Shown one piece after another: positions 39,297-48,294 of a stretch of 64,000 nt of DNA (position 1 is the stretch's first letter; the number at the start of each line of letters is the position of its first letter). The notes below the pieces were generated by a model. That model did no database searches. It worked only from the letters and a program-made list of their open reading frames with translations, and had not been told where the DNA came from. Made by a program: the position numbers and the translations under genes. Source of the stretch: Rhodobacteraceae bacterium UBA6213 (lineage in GTDB: Bacteria > Pseudomonadota > Alphaproteobacteria > Rhodobacterales > Rhodobacteraceae); contig DISJ01000008.1 of assembly GCA_002421605.1 (NCBI GenBank), positions 32,506-96,505 of the forward strand, written 5' to 3'.

Positions 39297-40568
39297 CTAC
39301 AGAAGCTGCATGGTTCCAGTCAGCGGAATCGATGGCTGCGCGGTGTTGGCCACAATCTTGAGGTCGAACTTGTCGCCCTCGCGCTGCCACTGGCCCGCCA
39401 CCAAGGGGGTCTTGGTAACGTTTTTCACCGGCCCGACCGACCAATCCACCGGCCCGACGATGGTTGCCAGACTGGTGGCAGCGATCGCTTCGACAATAGC
39501 GCCGGAGTCTTCCAGATCCTGCGCGCGCGCGATCACATCGGCCACCACCTCAAACAACGCGTGTTTAAAGCCGATTGGTTGCGTCCAAGGCCGCCCAGTC
39601 GCGGCGGTGTAGCCTTCGGCAAGCTCGCGCGAAGAGGCACCGGTCAGCGACGAGGCGAAGGGGTGGTTGGGCGACCACCAGACCTCAGAGCTGAGCCCAT
39701 TACCGCGCTCACCCAAGCTTTCGATGACCGAGGGGAACAGAAGCGCCTTGCCGATGGTCACGATCTTCGGGGTGAATCCTTGCTGTGCAGCCTGCGCCCA
39801 GAAGGTGGCAAAATCGGGCGGGATCATGTTGCCGGTGACGATCTCGCACCCGGCCGCCTTGAACGCGGCGATCTGGTTGGAAAAGTCGTCCGACAGCGGC
39901 TGATAGCGGCCCGGATCGGTCAACGAGTAGCCAGCGGCGGCCAGCGGCTTTGGCAGCCCGTTTTCCGCATCACCCCAGGCATTGCCATCGGCGTCGTTGG
40001 GGAAAAGGCCGCCGGCAATCTTGGCAACCCCGGTCTGCCCCCACATGTCAAGGAATGCGCCAATCACGTCTTCAAGGCCCCAGAAGAAGTGGTAGGTATT
40101 GGTAAAACCCTGTGCAGGGTTGCCGCCACGGCCAAAGAAATATGGCTGCCATGGGCAGTCCGTTGTGACGCAAGGCACCTCGTTGATTTCGGCCTGATCG
40201 GACACCGGGTTGACGGTGTCAGGGGTCGATGCGGCTACGATGATGTCCACCTCGTCGCGCAGGATCAGATCGGCGGCAACTTCGGCGGCACGGTTCGGGT
40301 TCGACTGACTGTCCTTGGAAATGATTTCAACAGCCCAGGTCTTACCGTTGTTCTGAATTCCGCCAGCAAAACGCTCGCTGATTGCTTGCAGCACATAGTC
40401 ATCAGCCTCTGCAAAGCCCGCCAGAGGGCCGGTGCGCGGGCTGACATGGCCCACGCGCAGCACTGGCGTTTGTGCATAGGCGCGAGTGGCGCGCAAAATG
40501 GCCGGAGCGGCCAGCATTGCCGCGGTGCCGGTCATAAAATGGCGACGGCTTGGGTTCAGGTATTTCAT
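39297..40568 (-). CDS. Periplasmic substrate-binding protein of the Liv-type ABC transporter
   Basis: 423 residues. Tat-type signal NPSRRHFMTGTAAMLAAPAIL...YAQT, then the Peripla_BP_6 fold: VLRVGHVSPRTGPLAGFAEADDY, SNPNRAAEVAADLILRDEVDIIVAASTPDTV, and the conserved CVTTDCPWQPYFFGRGG and TNTYHFFWG. Aromatic and acidic pocket residues suggest a small organic acid or amino-acid-like ligand, not further defined. It sits between the dehydrogenase and the ATPase genes of the eight-gene operon. Confidence 0.93.
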   Translation of the reverse strand: MKYLNPSRRHFMTGTAAMLAAPAILRATRAYAQTPVLRVGHVSPRTGPLAGFAEADDYVLQAISERFAGGIQNNGKTWAVEIISKDSQSNPNRAAEVAADLILRDEVDIIVAASTPDTVNPVSDQAEINEVPCVTTDCPWQPYFFGRGGNPAQGFTNTYHFFWGLEDVIGAFLDMWGQTGVAKIAGGLFPNDADGNAWGDAENGLPKPLAAAGYSLTDPGRYQPLSDDFSNQIAAFKAAGCEIVTGNMIPPDFATFWAQAAQQGFTPKIVTIGKALLFPSVIESLGERGNGLSSEVWWSPNHPFASSLTGASSRELAEGYTAATGRPWTQPIGFKHALFEVVADVIARAQDLEDSGAIVEAIAATSLATIVGPVDWSVGPVKNVTKTPLVAGQWQREGDKFDLKIVANTAQPSIPLTGTMQLL

Positions 40569-40628
40569 GGGTCTCCTCCCTAAATGGCACGTTGGCCGGC
40601 GCTGCCCGGTCGTTGCCGATGCAGCGGT

Positions 40629-41543
40629 TCAGTCTTGCAGTATGTCTTGCAGTCGCAGCAGATGGCGCGCCACACGGGCGCGTGTTGCGGCGGCCTCCTC
40701 GGGTGTCCAGTGTCGAAAACCCTCCCCGGTTTTCATGCCAAGCTTACCGTCGGCCACCAGCGCGCGCAAATAGGGCGAAGGGCCCGCGCGGTTCTCAAGG
40801 TCGGCAAGCACCGTTTCGTGAATATCAAGCGTCAGGTCGGTGCCGACGAGATCGGCGTTTTCAAGCGGGCCGAGCACCGCTAGACGGCGCCCGAAACTGG
40901 CCTTTATCACCACATCCACCGCTTCGGCATCGCAAATGCCCCGCTCGACAAGGCTGACTGCCTCGCGCCATAGCGCATGTTGCAGACGGTTCCCGATGAA
41001 GCCGGGCACATCCTTGGCAACCCGCACCGGGGTTTTTCCTGCCGCCGCCAGCAACCCCATCATCGTATCGGCCGTCGCAGAATCGGTCCATTCGGTCGAA
41101 ACCACCTCGACCAGCGGAATCATATGCGCAGGGTTCCACCAATGTGTGCCAAGTGCGCGGTTTTTCGCCTTCAGGTCCTGCATGATCGAGGTGATCGGCA
41201 TAACCGAGGTGTTCGACGCAAGAATGGCCGAGGCGGGTGCGCTCGCCTCGATCTCAGCGAAAATCGACCGTTTCAGCGCAAGCTTTTCAGGTGCAGCTTC
41301 AAAAACCACATCGGCATCCGCCACAGCCCCGGCTAGTGTAGCCTCCACGCGAATTTGGGCGAGCGCGGTGGTCGCGGCCGCGCCCTCGACACCAAGCGTG
41401 GCAAGGCTATCGGCAACGCGCGCCAAAAGCGCCGCACGCGCCTCTGGCATCGGGTCATGCACAGCCACCTGATGCCCGGCGCGCGCCATTACCAACGCGA
41501 TTCCGTGCCCCATCAGCCCTGCCCCGATTATGCCAATCTGCAT
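40629..41543 (-). CDS. 3-hydroxyacyl-CoA dehydrogenase-family NAD-dependent dehydrogenase
   Basis: 304 residues from the ATG at 41543 (MQIGIIGAG); a start at 41552 is also in frame. Rossmann motif IGIIGAGLMGHGIALVMARAG, substrate-side EAAPEKLALKRSIFAEIE, SNTSVMPIT, catalytic His in GTHWWNPAHMIPLVEVV, and VPGFIGNRLQHALWREAVSL. This subgroup includes carnitine dehydrogenase, lambda-crystallin/gulonate dehydrogenase and pyridine-carboxylate dehydrogenases, so the substrate may be a free beta-hydroxy acid, not a CoA ester. Lies between the cyclase and the binding-protein gene. Confidence 0.9.
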   Translation of the reverse strand: MQIGIIGAGLMGHGIALVMARAGHQVAVHDPMPEARAALLARVADSLATLGVEGAAATTALAQIRVEATLAGAVADADVVFEAAPEKLALKRSIFAEIEASAPASAILASNTSVMPITSIMQDLKAKNRALGTHWWNPAHMIPLVEVVSTEWTDSATADTMMGLLAAAGKTPVRVAKDVPGFIGNRLQHALWREAVSLVERGICDAEAVDVVIKASFGRRLAVLGPLENADLVGTDLTLDIHETVLADLENRAGPSPYLRALVADGKLGMKTGEGFRHWTPEEAAATRARVARHLLRLQDILQD

Positions 41544-41621
41544 CGCAGCCACCCCTCCCCTGGTACGCTACCGAATAACCGCCGCGGCCTTTTGGCCACG
41601 GCGCGCCGTCATGCGAAATGC

Positions 41622-42461
41622 TCAGAAAGCTTTGCCGGGCTCGATACGGTAATTTTGCGATTTGTCGATCATCGCTACCAAGCGGATGATACAGCCATCG
41701 CCGCGATCCCAGTTCCAAGGGAAGAAGGCAAAAGTGCACCGCTTGCCGGTAACCGCATCAAGGTCGCCACCGACGTTTTCGATGCCGAGGATCCCGTTTT
41801 TGAACAGGATCTGGTGCACCGGCTCCCAATCGGGGAAATCGACAGCCCAGTCGTGCCCGCCCGACCACTCGAAGTATTCCTTTTCCAGATGCGGAAGTAG
41901 CGGCCCGTTGCGCTGCGGCCCGATCGCGGTGGCAAGCGGGTGATCGTTGGCCTGCGTGTCATGGCCCACGACCTTGACGCCCTTCTTGACCATCCACTCG
42001 CCCGCCGAGGGCACGAAACCCGGGCAATAGGCAAAGTAGTCGCCATCTGCATACTGGTGGTGCCAGCCGGTGTTGATGATCAGCACATCACCCTTGCGGA
42101 TTGCGTGGCCGCAGGCTTTTTCCAGATCTTCGCCGGTGATCGGCTCCCACTTTTTCTTCGGGATCGAAACCACGATGCCGGTGCCAAAGAAGTGCGGCAG
42201 CGGTACCTCGTCGATAAAGGGCGTGCCTTGCACCACATGGGCGGGCGCATCGATATGCGTGGTGGCGTGCATCGTGGTGGTGATGCGCTGGCTGAGTACG
42301 CCCGATTTCGCCATGTAATGGATACGCTCGATCTTGGTATCTTCGAAATACGGCCAGTTCGGATTCTGGAATCCGAACCGATGGCTGAGGTTGTAAAATT
42401 CCACACCCATGCTGTTATCGAGATTACTTTCGAACTCGATGCCACGAACCTTGATCGTCAT
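41622..42461 (-). CDS. Cyclase-family metal-dependent hydrolase (KynB-like)
   Basis: 279 residues. The metal-binding motif of the family (HxGTHxDxPxH) reads HATTHIDAPAHV here, with Ala for Gly. Also GDVLIINTGWHHQYADGDYF, VKVVGHDTQANDHPLATAIG and a C-terminal KRCTFAFFPWNWDRGDGCIIRLVAM. Members hydrolyse formamides, lactones or cyclic amides (kynurenine formamidase, isatin hydrolase). It is the promoter-proximal gene of the eight-gene operon and diverges from the IclR gene. Confidence 0.9.
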   Translation of the reverse strand: MTIKVRGIEFESNLDNSMGVEFYNLSHRFGFQNPNWPYFEDTKIERIHYMAKSGVLSQRITTTMHATTHIDAPAHVVQGTPFIDEVPLPHFFGTGIVVSIPKKKWEPITGEDLEKACGHAIRKGDVLIINTGWHHQYADGDYFAYCPGFVPSAGEWMVKKGVKVVGHDTQANDHPLATAIGPQRNGPLLPHLEKEYFEWSGGHDWAVDFPDWEPVHQILFKNGILGIENVGGDLDAVTGKRCTFAFFPWNWDRGDGCIIRLVAMIDKSQNYRIEPGKAF

Positions 42462-42502
42462 GCAGTACTCCCCTTCACGCTTTTCATTTGTCGTATCACA
42501 AT

Positions 42503-42520
42503 ACAGTACTAGTGTACTGT
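42503..42520. promoter_or_regulatory. Palindromic operator between cyclase operon and IclR gene
   Basis: ACAGTAC-TAGT-GTACTGT is a perfect 7+7 dyad. On the minus strand TTGACA overlaps its edge, so the operator lies between or over the -35 and -10 of the cyclase promoter. A related 18-mer at 48295-48312 shares 13 of 18 bases. Confidence 0.7.
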
Positions 42521-42595
42521 CAAGTAGTCATAGCGGTGTCTTGCAATTTCTGCTTTTTTGCGACAAGCCACCTCGAGCAACGGGAAGCCAAAGCC

Positions 42596-43351
42596 TTGAA
42601 CACTGAAATCCCCGAGATCCGCCGCGCCCAAGGCATTCAGGTAATCGCCCGCGCGGCCGACGTATTGCGTGCGCTCAAGCACGAAAAATCCGGCATGAGC
42701 CTTGGCCAGATCGCAGATCGCGTCGGCCTGCCCCGTTCTACGGTGCAGCGCATCGTCAATGCGCTGATCGAAGAGGGCATGGTGATGATGTCCCAGCCCG
42801 CAAGCGGCTATCGACTCGGCCCCGAGATTCAATCACTTGCCAAGGCCGGGCTGATCGACGCCGCCGAGATTCTGCACCCGATACTGGCGCGCACTGCCAA
42901 AGCCACTGGCGAAACGGTCGATCTGGGTGTGATGCGTAACGGCGCCATAATCTTCGTCGATCAAGCAGCCGGATCGCACAGGCTGCGTACCGTTTCCGCA
43001 GTTGGCGAGGTGTTTCCGCTTGCCACAACGGCCAACGGAAAATCTGCGCTGGCGCTTTGCGACGATGCTGTGGTCAATGACGTACTGCGGCGCGAATTCT
43101 CTGATAACGCAGAAGAAATAGCCCGGGTCACGCAAGAGATCGCAGTGATACGTGCGGGCGACTTTGGCCTCGATTGTGACGAGCATACTGACGGCATTTC
43201 AGCAATCGGCACAGCATTTCGCGACCCATCCGGGCTGATCTATGCCGTGTCAATTCCGGTGCCGAGCGCGCGCTTTGCCGCGGTGCTGCCGATGTTGCGC
43301 GCGCAACTTACCAAAATACTGCAAGACATCCGCAAAGTCGGCTTTTCCTGA
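42596..43351 (+). CDS. IclR-family transcriptional regulator 1
   Basis: 251 residues if started at TTG 42596 (GGGAAG upstream); the frame is open from 42488 but the extra part overlaps the operator. Winged HTH: GIQVIARAADVLRALKHEKSGMSLGQIADRVGLPRSTVQRIVNALIEEG. Effector domain: ATGETVDLGVMRNGAIIFVDQ, HRLRTVSAVGEVFPLATTANGKSALAL, GISAIGTAFRDPSG. It diverges from the cyclase/Liv/BKACE operon and probably controls it through the palindrome at 42503. Confidence 0.9.
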   Translation: MNTEIPEIRRAQGIQVIARAADVLRALKHEKSGMSLGQIADRVGLPRSTVQRIVNALIEEGMVMMSQPASGYRLGPEIQSLAKAGLIDAAEILHPILARTAKATGETVDLGVMRNGAIIFVDQAAGSHRLRTVSAVGEVFPLATTANGKSALALCDDAVVNDVLRREFSDNAEEIARVTQEIAVIRAGDFGLDCDEHTDGISAIGTAFRDPSGLIYAVSIPVPSARFAAVLPMLRAQLTKILQDIRKVGFS

Positions 43352-43366
43352 CGCCCACCCCGCACG

Positions 43367-44155
43367 CTATTCCCAAAGTGCTGCAATCGCGGGCCAATAC
43401 GCCGCGCCGATCTTGCGCGTTGCGGCGGCATCTTCGGGCGAGATGTAGGCTGTAATCGCCCTCGCATAGCTTGGCCGCCGCTGTGATGCCGCCAGCCAAG
43501 TGCCGACCGCCGGAAATTTTTTCTGCCAAAGCCCCGCCATGCCCAACCGATCAAGCCGGTCAACATAGGCGAGCAGAACCGTATCAGCGAGACCGTATTC
43601 GGCACCGGTAAGCCAAGCAGAGTTGGCCAGTGGCGCCGCCATATCCTCGAACTGGCGCCGCAATACGTGCAATGCGCCTTGGACATACACCGAATCGGGT
43701 CCGTTCAGAAACACATCACGCCGCTTTGCGCGAACCTGCGGATTGGGGATGCGCGCCAGTGCGGCTTCGGTTTCTTGCGCCGTGTGGGCCGCGCGTTCAC
43801 GGTCGCGCATCAGTGTTGCAAAAGAGACCGAGTTGATTGCTTCGTGAATCGAAATGCAGCGCAGCAGCCATAGCCGCGTCGTGAACTCGGCGCTTGTTTC
43901 GCGCGGCATCAACGGGTTGGTAGCCGAAAGCCGATCGACATATTCGCACAGCAAGCTCGATTCCCGGATCACCAGGCCGTCATGGATTAGTGTTGGAACC
44001 ACCGCTTCGGGATTGAGGCGAAGATAGGCAGGCGCAAACTGATCGCCCTTGCCAAGATCGATCATATGGCTTTGCCATTCCAACCCCTTTTCTGCCAAAG
44101 CAATTCGCGCCTTTTGCGAGCAGACACTGCTGGCTGCGTGATAAAGTTCAATCAT
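43367..44155 (-). CDS. Glutathione S-transferase-family protein
   Basis: 262 residues from the ATG at 44155. Thioredoxin-like N-terminal domain IELYHAASSVCSQKARIALAEKGLEW with the catalytic Ser/Cys region SSVCS, cis-Pro loop EAVVPTLIHDGLVIRESSLLCEYVD, and helical C-terminal domain (WLTGAEYGLADTVLLAYVDRLDRLG). It starts 27 bp after the amidohydrolase gene. May ring-cleave, isomerise or detoxify an intermediate; the reaction is not known. Confidence 0.9.
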   Translation of the reverse strand: MIELYHAASSVCSQKARIALAEKGLEWQSHMIDLGKGDQFAPAYLRLNPEAVVPTLIHDGLVIRESSLLCEYVDRLSATNPLMPRETSAEFTTRLWLLRCISIHEAINSVSFATLMRDRERAAHTAQETEAALARIPNPQVRAKRRDVFLNGPDSVYVQGALHVLRRQFEDMAAPLANSAWLTGAEYGLADTVLLAYVDRLDRLGMAGLWQKKFPAVGTWLAASQRRPSYARAITAYISPEDAAATRKIGAAYWPAIAALWE

Positions 44156-44182
44156 CTGATCCCCCATGTTTTTGTAAACCGC

Positions 44183-45142
44183 TCAAAGCCCCAAAAGCGC
44201 GCGCGCATTGCCATGGCAAATTGCGGCGCGCTCTCCCTCGCTCAATGGTGCCTTTTCGATCCAGTCGGCGGCAAGATCTGCATGCTCAAACGGGTAGTCT
44301 ATCGAAAATAGCACCCGCTCAACCCCCAATGCGTCAATCGCGCAGCGCAGCGGTTCGTTCGAGCAAACCCCGGCGGTCGTCACCCATACGTTGCGGCGGA
44401 AATAGTCCGAAGGTTTCAGCGCAAGGCGTTTCGTTCCGCGATTCGCGATTTCCCAGCGGCTGTCAAAGCGCCAAAGCTGATAGGGCAGCGTCTCGCCCAT
44501 ATGGCCCAGCAACAGCTTTGCCTTGGGAAAGCGGTCAAACACCCCCCCGAAGATCAGGCGCAACGCATGGTTTCCGGTTTCCACAGTCCACGACCAGACA
44601 GGGCCAAACAGCTCTCCGTGACCGTGATACATGTAGGGAAAGTCGGGCGGATTGCTGGGGTGAATGTAGATCGGCGCGCCAAGATCGGCGGCGCGTTCCC
44701 AAAGCACCGAAAAGCGGTCGTCATCCAGATACGCGCCATTGGTCTGCCCGTTGATCATCGCACCAACATAACCCAACTCTCTCACGCAGCGTTCCAACTC
44801 GTTCGCAGCAGCAGTCGGATCTTGGGTCGCAAGATGCGCCAAGCCGGAATAACGACCCTTGCTGTCCGCCATGTGGCGGGCCAGAAAATCGTTGCATTCC
44901 TTAGCTTTAGTAATGGCGACGGCGGTATCAGGCTCGACCTGCACACCGGGGCCCGCCAGCGAAAGTACTGCAATCTCCACCCCGAACTGATCCATCTGGG
45001 ACAAACGCCTTTCGCCGAAATCGGTCAACGCTGCGCCGGCCTTGCCAAACATCTCGGGGCTGATGTTGATGGCGGTCTTGGCCAGATACTCCTCGAATCC
45101 GGGGGCAAGGAAATGCTCTTCAAGCGCGATCTTGGGCGTCAT
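44183..45142 (-). CDS. Amidohydrolase-family decarboxylase, gamma-resorcylate-decarboxylase-like
   Basis: 319 residues from the ATG at 45142. The family's metal Glu is in KIALEEHFLAP, then AVLSLAGPGVQ, NDFLARHMADSKGRYSGLAHLATQDPTAAANELERCVRELG, metal His in PIYIHPSNPP, GPVWSWTVETGNHALRLIFGGVFDRFPKAKLLLGHMGE, and catalytic Asp in FSIDYPFEHAD. EEH instead of HxH matches reversible benzoate decarboxylases (2,6-dihydroxybenzoate, 5-carboxyvanillate). It should remove CO2 from an aromatic or heteroaromatic acid. Lies between TRAP transporter 1 and GST genes. Confidence 0.88.
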   Translation of the reverse strand: MTPKIALEEHFLAPGFEEYLAKTAINISPEMFGKAGAALTDFGERRLSQMDQFGVEIAVLSLAGPGVQVEPDTAVAITKAKECNDFLARHMADSKGRYSGLAHLATQDPTAAANELERCVRELGYVGAMINGQTNGAYLDDDRFSVLWERAADLGAPIYIHPSNPPDFPYMYHGHGELFGPVWSWTVETGNHALRLIFGGVFDRFPKAKLLLGHMGETLPYQLWRFDSRWEIANRGTKRLALKPSDYFRRNVWVTTAGVCSNEPLRCAIDALGVERVLFSIDYPFEHADLAADWIEKAPLSEGERAAICHGNARALLGL

Positions 45143-45335
45143 GGGGCGGCCTTTCTGCATGTCATTCAATCTCGAAAATCTGTTTTTGGGCGCGCTGCAG
45201 CATGGGCCCTGCACCTTGGTGCATGCCTTCGGCCAATGGCATAGCATTGTCGCCCCGTATCAGAGCGCGCTCGGCCATGTCATTGCCCTGCCTGCTTCAA
45301 CGCGGCGATCAGCACGGTTTTTGTCATCGCCGCTC

Positions 45336-46637
45336 CTATCGCATCATGTCGGGTAGCCACATTGCGATCGAGGGAAACAGGAACAACAGCGCAATCAGCC
45401 CGAACGGCGCCAGCAGAAACGGCAATATCCCCATGTAAAGACGCGTCATCTTGAGGTCTGGCACCTGCGCCTGAATGACAAACAGGTTCATACCCACCGG
45501 TGGATGGATCAGGCCAAGCTCGACCACGATCACCACGATTACGGCAAACCAGATCGGATCATAGCCGTAGCCCACCACGATTGGCAGGAACACCGGCACC
45601 GTTACCAGCACCATGCCGATGCCTTCCAAAAAGCAGCCAAGAATGATGTAGATCACCACGATCAACGCCATAACGCCCCAGCCGGGAAGGTTGAATGACT
45701 GCGCAAGGTCCAGCAGCACATGTGGCAGGCGAGTTTGCACCACGAAATTGGAAAACATCGTCGCGCCAATCATTATCATGAAAAGCACAGCACTGGTTAT
45801 GGCGGTAGTGCGAACCGCTTCAAGCAGCTTGCGCAGCGTAACCCTGCGCCCTGCGACGCCAATCACGATCGCGCCAAAGGCACCAATCGCGGCGGCTTCA
45901 TTGGGGCTGAAAATCCCGGCGTAGATGCCGCCGATTGTCACCGTGAACAGCACCGCGAATTGCCACGGATCGCGCAGCGCACGCAGGCGGGCCGAAAATT
46001 TGGCAGGCTGGTCCGCAGGCACCTTACCCGGCACCCGCGCGGCTACGACAACGGCAACCACGATATACAGCAGCATCAGCAAAATGCCGGGTATCAATGC
46101 TGCGGCAAAGAGCTTGCGGATCGACTGTTCGGCAATCGCGCCAAAGATGATCAGAATGATCGACGGCGGGATCAAAATGCCAAGACTACCGCCCGCCGCA
46201 ATCGCAGCCGCTGCATAACCGTCTTCGTAGCCCGACTTGCGCATTTCGGGCAGCGCAATCCGCGTCATCGTGGCCGCCGTGGCCACCGAAGAGCCACACA
46301 CCGCGCCAAACAGCCCCGAGGCGCCGATCGTGGCAATGGCAAGCCCACCGCGCAGCCCCGACAGGATTATCCGCGCCGCCTGAAACAACTCGGCAGACAA
46401 CCGGGTGCCGGTCGCGATTTCACCCATCAGGATGAACAGCGGTATCACCGAAAGCCCATACGCATTGGAAACATCGAAAGGCGTCGTTCCGGCCAACATT
46501 TTGGCCACCACGAAGTTCGACATCACCAGATTACCGCCAATGCCGCAGAGCGCCAGCGTCAGCCAAACCGGCATGCGCAAGAACAGCATCACGAACAAAA
46601 GGCCGATGACCAGCAGACCAAGGATGGCGGGGGTCAT
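45336..46637 (-). CDS. TRAP transporter 1 large permease (DctM)
   Basis: 433 residues from the ATG at 46637, overlapping the DctQ stop by 4 bp. About twelve spans; DctM signatures YGLSVIPLFILMGEIATGTRLSAELF, GASGLFGAVCGSSVATAATM, GGSLGILIPPSIILIIFGAIAEQSI and the late CFLEGIGMVLVTVPVFLPI and HPPVGMNLFVIQ. Carries out sodium-coupled uptake of an organic acid together with DctQ and the binding protein. Confidence 0.94.
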   Translation of the reverse strand: MTPAILGLLVIGLLFVMLFLRMPVWLTLALCGIGGNLVMSNFVVAKMLAGTTPFDVSNAYGLSVIPLFILMGEIATGTRLSAELFQAARIILSGLRGGLAIATIGASGLFGAVCGSSVATAATMTRIALPEMRKSGYEDGYAAAAIAAGGSLGILIPPSIILIIFGAIAEQSIRKLFAAALIPGILLMLLYIVVAVVVAARVPGKVPADQPAKFSARLRALRDPWQFAVLFTVTIGGIYAGIFSPNEAAAIGAFGAIVIGVAGRRVTLRKLLEAVRTTAITSAVLFMIMIGATMFSNFVVQTRLPHVLLDLAQSFNLPGWGVMALIVVIYIILGCFLEGIGMVLVTVPVFLPIVVGYGYDPIWFAVIVVIVVELGLIHPPVGMNLFVIQAQVPDLKMTRLYMGILPFLLAPFGLIALLFLFPSIAMWLPDMMR

Positions 46638-47167
46638 TCTGCGTGCCCTCCGGCGGCATCCAGGGCGTGCATACCCCCCGGCTCGCGCGGCGAAAACTGC
46701 ATCATGATCGAGGCTATAATACCGCCAAGCATACCAATCAGCGCGGCCACCCACACTATCCAAAGCGGAATGCGCAATTCCAGGCTGATGTCACCGTAGC
46801 GATAGGCCTCTTGCATCGGGGTCAGCATGGCGAAGAAAATGAATGTCAGCACCAGCGCCGACATCAGGCCCGCGATTCGTTTCAGAAACCGCACCACACG
46901 CGCGGGCAACATGCTGTCGATCAGATCAATGACGATTTCATTGCGCCCCGCGATCACCGCGCCAAGCGCGTAAAACACCGAGATGCCAAGCAAGATCGAA
47001 ACCGCATCATAGGCACCTTGGACCGGGTGATTGAAAAACTGGCGTAGCGCCACATCGGTAACCACCACCATCATCATCGTCACCAGCGCCGCCATCGACA
47101 CCCAAAGCTGGACGCGCACGATCATTTGGCCAGCACGGGCAAACACAGTTCCGAAATTCGCGGCCAT
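46634..47167 (-). CDS. TRAP transporter 1 small permease (DctQ)
   Basis: 177 residues from the ATG at 47167. Four spans: VSMAALVTMMMVVVTDVALRQF (with the family's VTDVALRQFFNHPVQG), YDAVSILLGISVFYALGAVI, MSALVLTFIFFAMLTPMQEA and LWIVWVAALIGMLGGIIASIM. Partner of the following DctM. Confidence 0.92.
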   Translation of the reverse strand: MAANFGTVFARAGQMIVRVQLWVSMAALVTMMMVVVTDVALRQFFNHPVQGAYDAVSILLGISVFYALGAVIAGRNEIVIDLIDSMLPARVVRFLKRIAGLMSALVLTFIFFAMLTPMQEAYRYGDISLELRIPLWIVWVAALIGMLGGIIASIMMQFSPREPGGMHALDAAGGHAE

Positions 47168-47209
47168 CTGGGCGCCTCCATTAACGATTCCGCCAAGCAA
47201 GCGTGAAGC

Positions 47210-47239
47210 GCATGACCCGGAAAGAAATCCGGGTCATGC
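47210..47239 (-). promoter_or_regulatory. Intercistronic hairpin between TRAP 1 binding-protein and DctQ genes
   Basis: GCATGACCCGGA and TCCGGGTCATGC are perfect 12-bp inverse copies around a 6-nt loop, without a T run. Likely a message-stabilising hairpin that raises the relative level of the binding protein. Confidence 0.65.
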
Positions 47240-47248
47240 CGAGGTCGT

Positions 47249-48241
47249 TTACTGAACGTAAGCCGTATAGAATGCGCGCGCCGGTTTTCCTGGGGCTTCG
47301 ACCGCCGCGATGCTGGCGTCGATGATCGGTGTGATGGCTGCAAACAGCGCGGCCTTCTGATCATCAGGCAGCGAGACAACCGTCACGCCTTTTTCCTGAA
47401 CGTATGCCTTGCCCTCTTCTTCAGCCGCATCCCAAAGCGCGCCAAACGCGGCAGCCCGAGCAACGCCCGTGGACTCAACAATCAGCGCCTGATGCTCGGG
47501 CGAAAGCGCGTCAAAGCGCGCCTGATTCATCACGACGGCAAATGTAGCCGACGCGATCCCGGGCTCCATCGTGTATTTCAGGTTCGAGCCGAGGTCGAAG
47601 GCCTTGAGCGCCTCATAGGGGAAAAAAGTACCGTCGATGATACCTTTTGACAGCCCCTCTTGCACTTCGGCAGGCGGCACCGGAAGCGGCGTGGCACCAA
47701 GCGCCTCCAGCACGCTTTGGAACACCTGACCAGCGTAGCGAATGCGCAGGCCCTTGAACACATCAAGGCTCGTAGGCTCAACACTCTTTAGGCTGACCTT
47801 CAACGGCGGCGTGACCGCCATCCAGAGGATCTTGGTGCCCGGATGTTCGGACGCCAAAAACTCGTCCGCCAACTCGGTCAGGCGCGGCGATCCCACCGCA
47901 CTGCCATTGCCGGCACTTGGCGCGGCAAGCGGCAGACCGGCCAGCTCTGTCATCGGAAAGCGTCCGGGGGTCGCGCTGTGCAACACAACGGCAATATCAG
48001 CTGCGCCAGAGGCCGCCATATCGAACTGGCGGTTCACCGGGCCAAGCTGCGACGCCGGATAGAGTTCAAGCGTCAGGGTGCCGCCCGACTTTTCGGCAAG
48101 CTCAGCGCCCCACGCTTCAATGGTGGTGTTGAGCGTGTGCTTCGGTGGCAGATAGCTGGACACTTTGAGTGTTTCAGCGGCGACCGGCAATGCGCTTGCC
48201 GTAAACACGGCAAGCATTGCCACGGGTATCAGGTGTTTCAT
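47249..48241 (-). CDS. TRAP transporter 1 periplasmic binding protein (DctP)
   Basis: 330 residues. Signal peptide MKHLIPVAMLAVFTASALPVAAE, then LKVSSYLPPKHTLNTTIEAWGAELAEKSGG, YPASQLGPVNRQFDMAASGAADIAVVLHS, LRIRYAGQVFQSVLEALGATPLPVPPAEVQEGLSKGIIDGT. The conserved Arg of DctP ligand pockets is in LRIRYAG. It heads the TRAP 1 operon, and the operator-like palindrome at 48295 lies 54 bp upstream. Confidence 0.93.
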   Translation of the reverse strand: MKHLIPVAMLAVFTASALPVAAETLKVSSYLPPKHTLNTTIEAWGAELAEKSGGTLTLELYPASQLGPVNRQFDMAASGAADIAVVLHSATPGRFPMTELAGLPLAAPSAGNGSAVGSPRLTELADEFLASEHPGTKILWMAVTPPLKVSLKSVEPTSLDVFKGLRIRYAGQVFQSVLEALGATPLPVPPAEVQEGLSKGIIDGTFFPYEALKAFDLGSNLKYTMEPGIASATFAVVMNQARFDALSPEHQALIVESTGVARAAAFGALWDAAEEEGKAYVQEKGVTVVSLPDDQKAALFAAITPIIDASIAAVEAPGKPARAFYTAYVQ

Positions 48242-48294
48242 TGACTTCCTCCCACGATGAGCCCGGTTTCGTCCGGTCCCTTATCATCCGCGAT

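Noticed and set aside
39291..40583. 430-codon plus-strand frame opposite the Liv binding protein
   Set aside because: Exact antisense of a gene with signal peptide and family motifs.
45162..45278. 38-codon frame between DctM and the amidohydrolase gene, with a 15-codon frame before it
   Set aside because: No ribosome-binding site stands out and the short frames may be remnants or chance; not enough to call a gene.
45720..46799. 359-codon plus-strand frame opposite DctM
   Set aside because: Rich in His, Arg and Gln as expected of the complement of a hydrophobic protein; no start signal.
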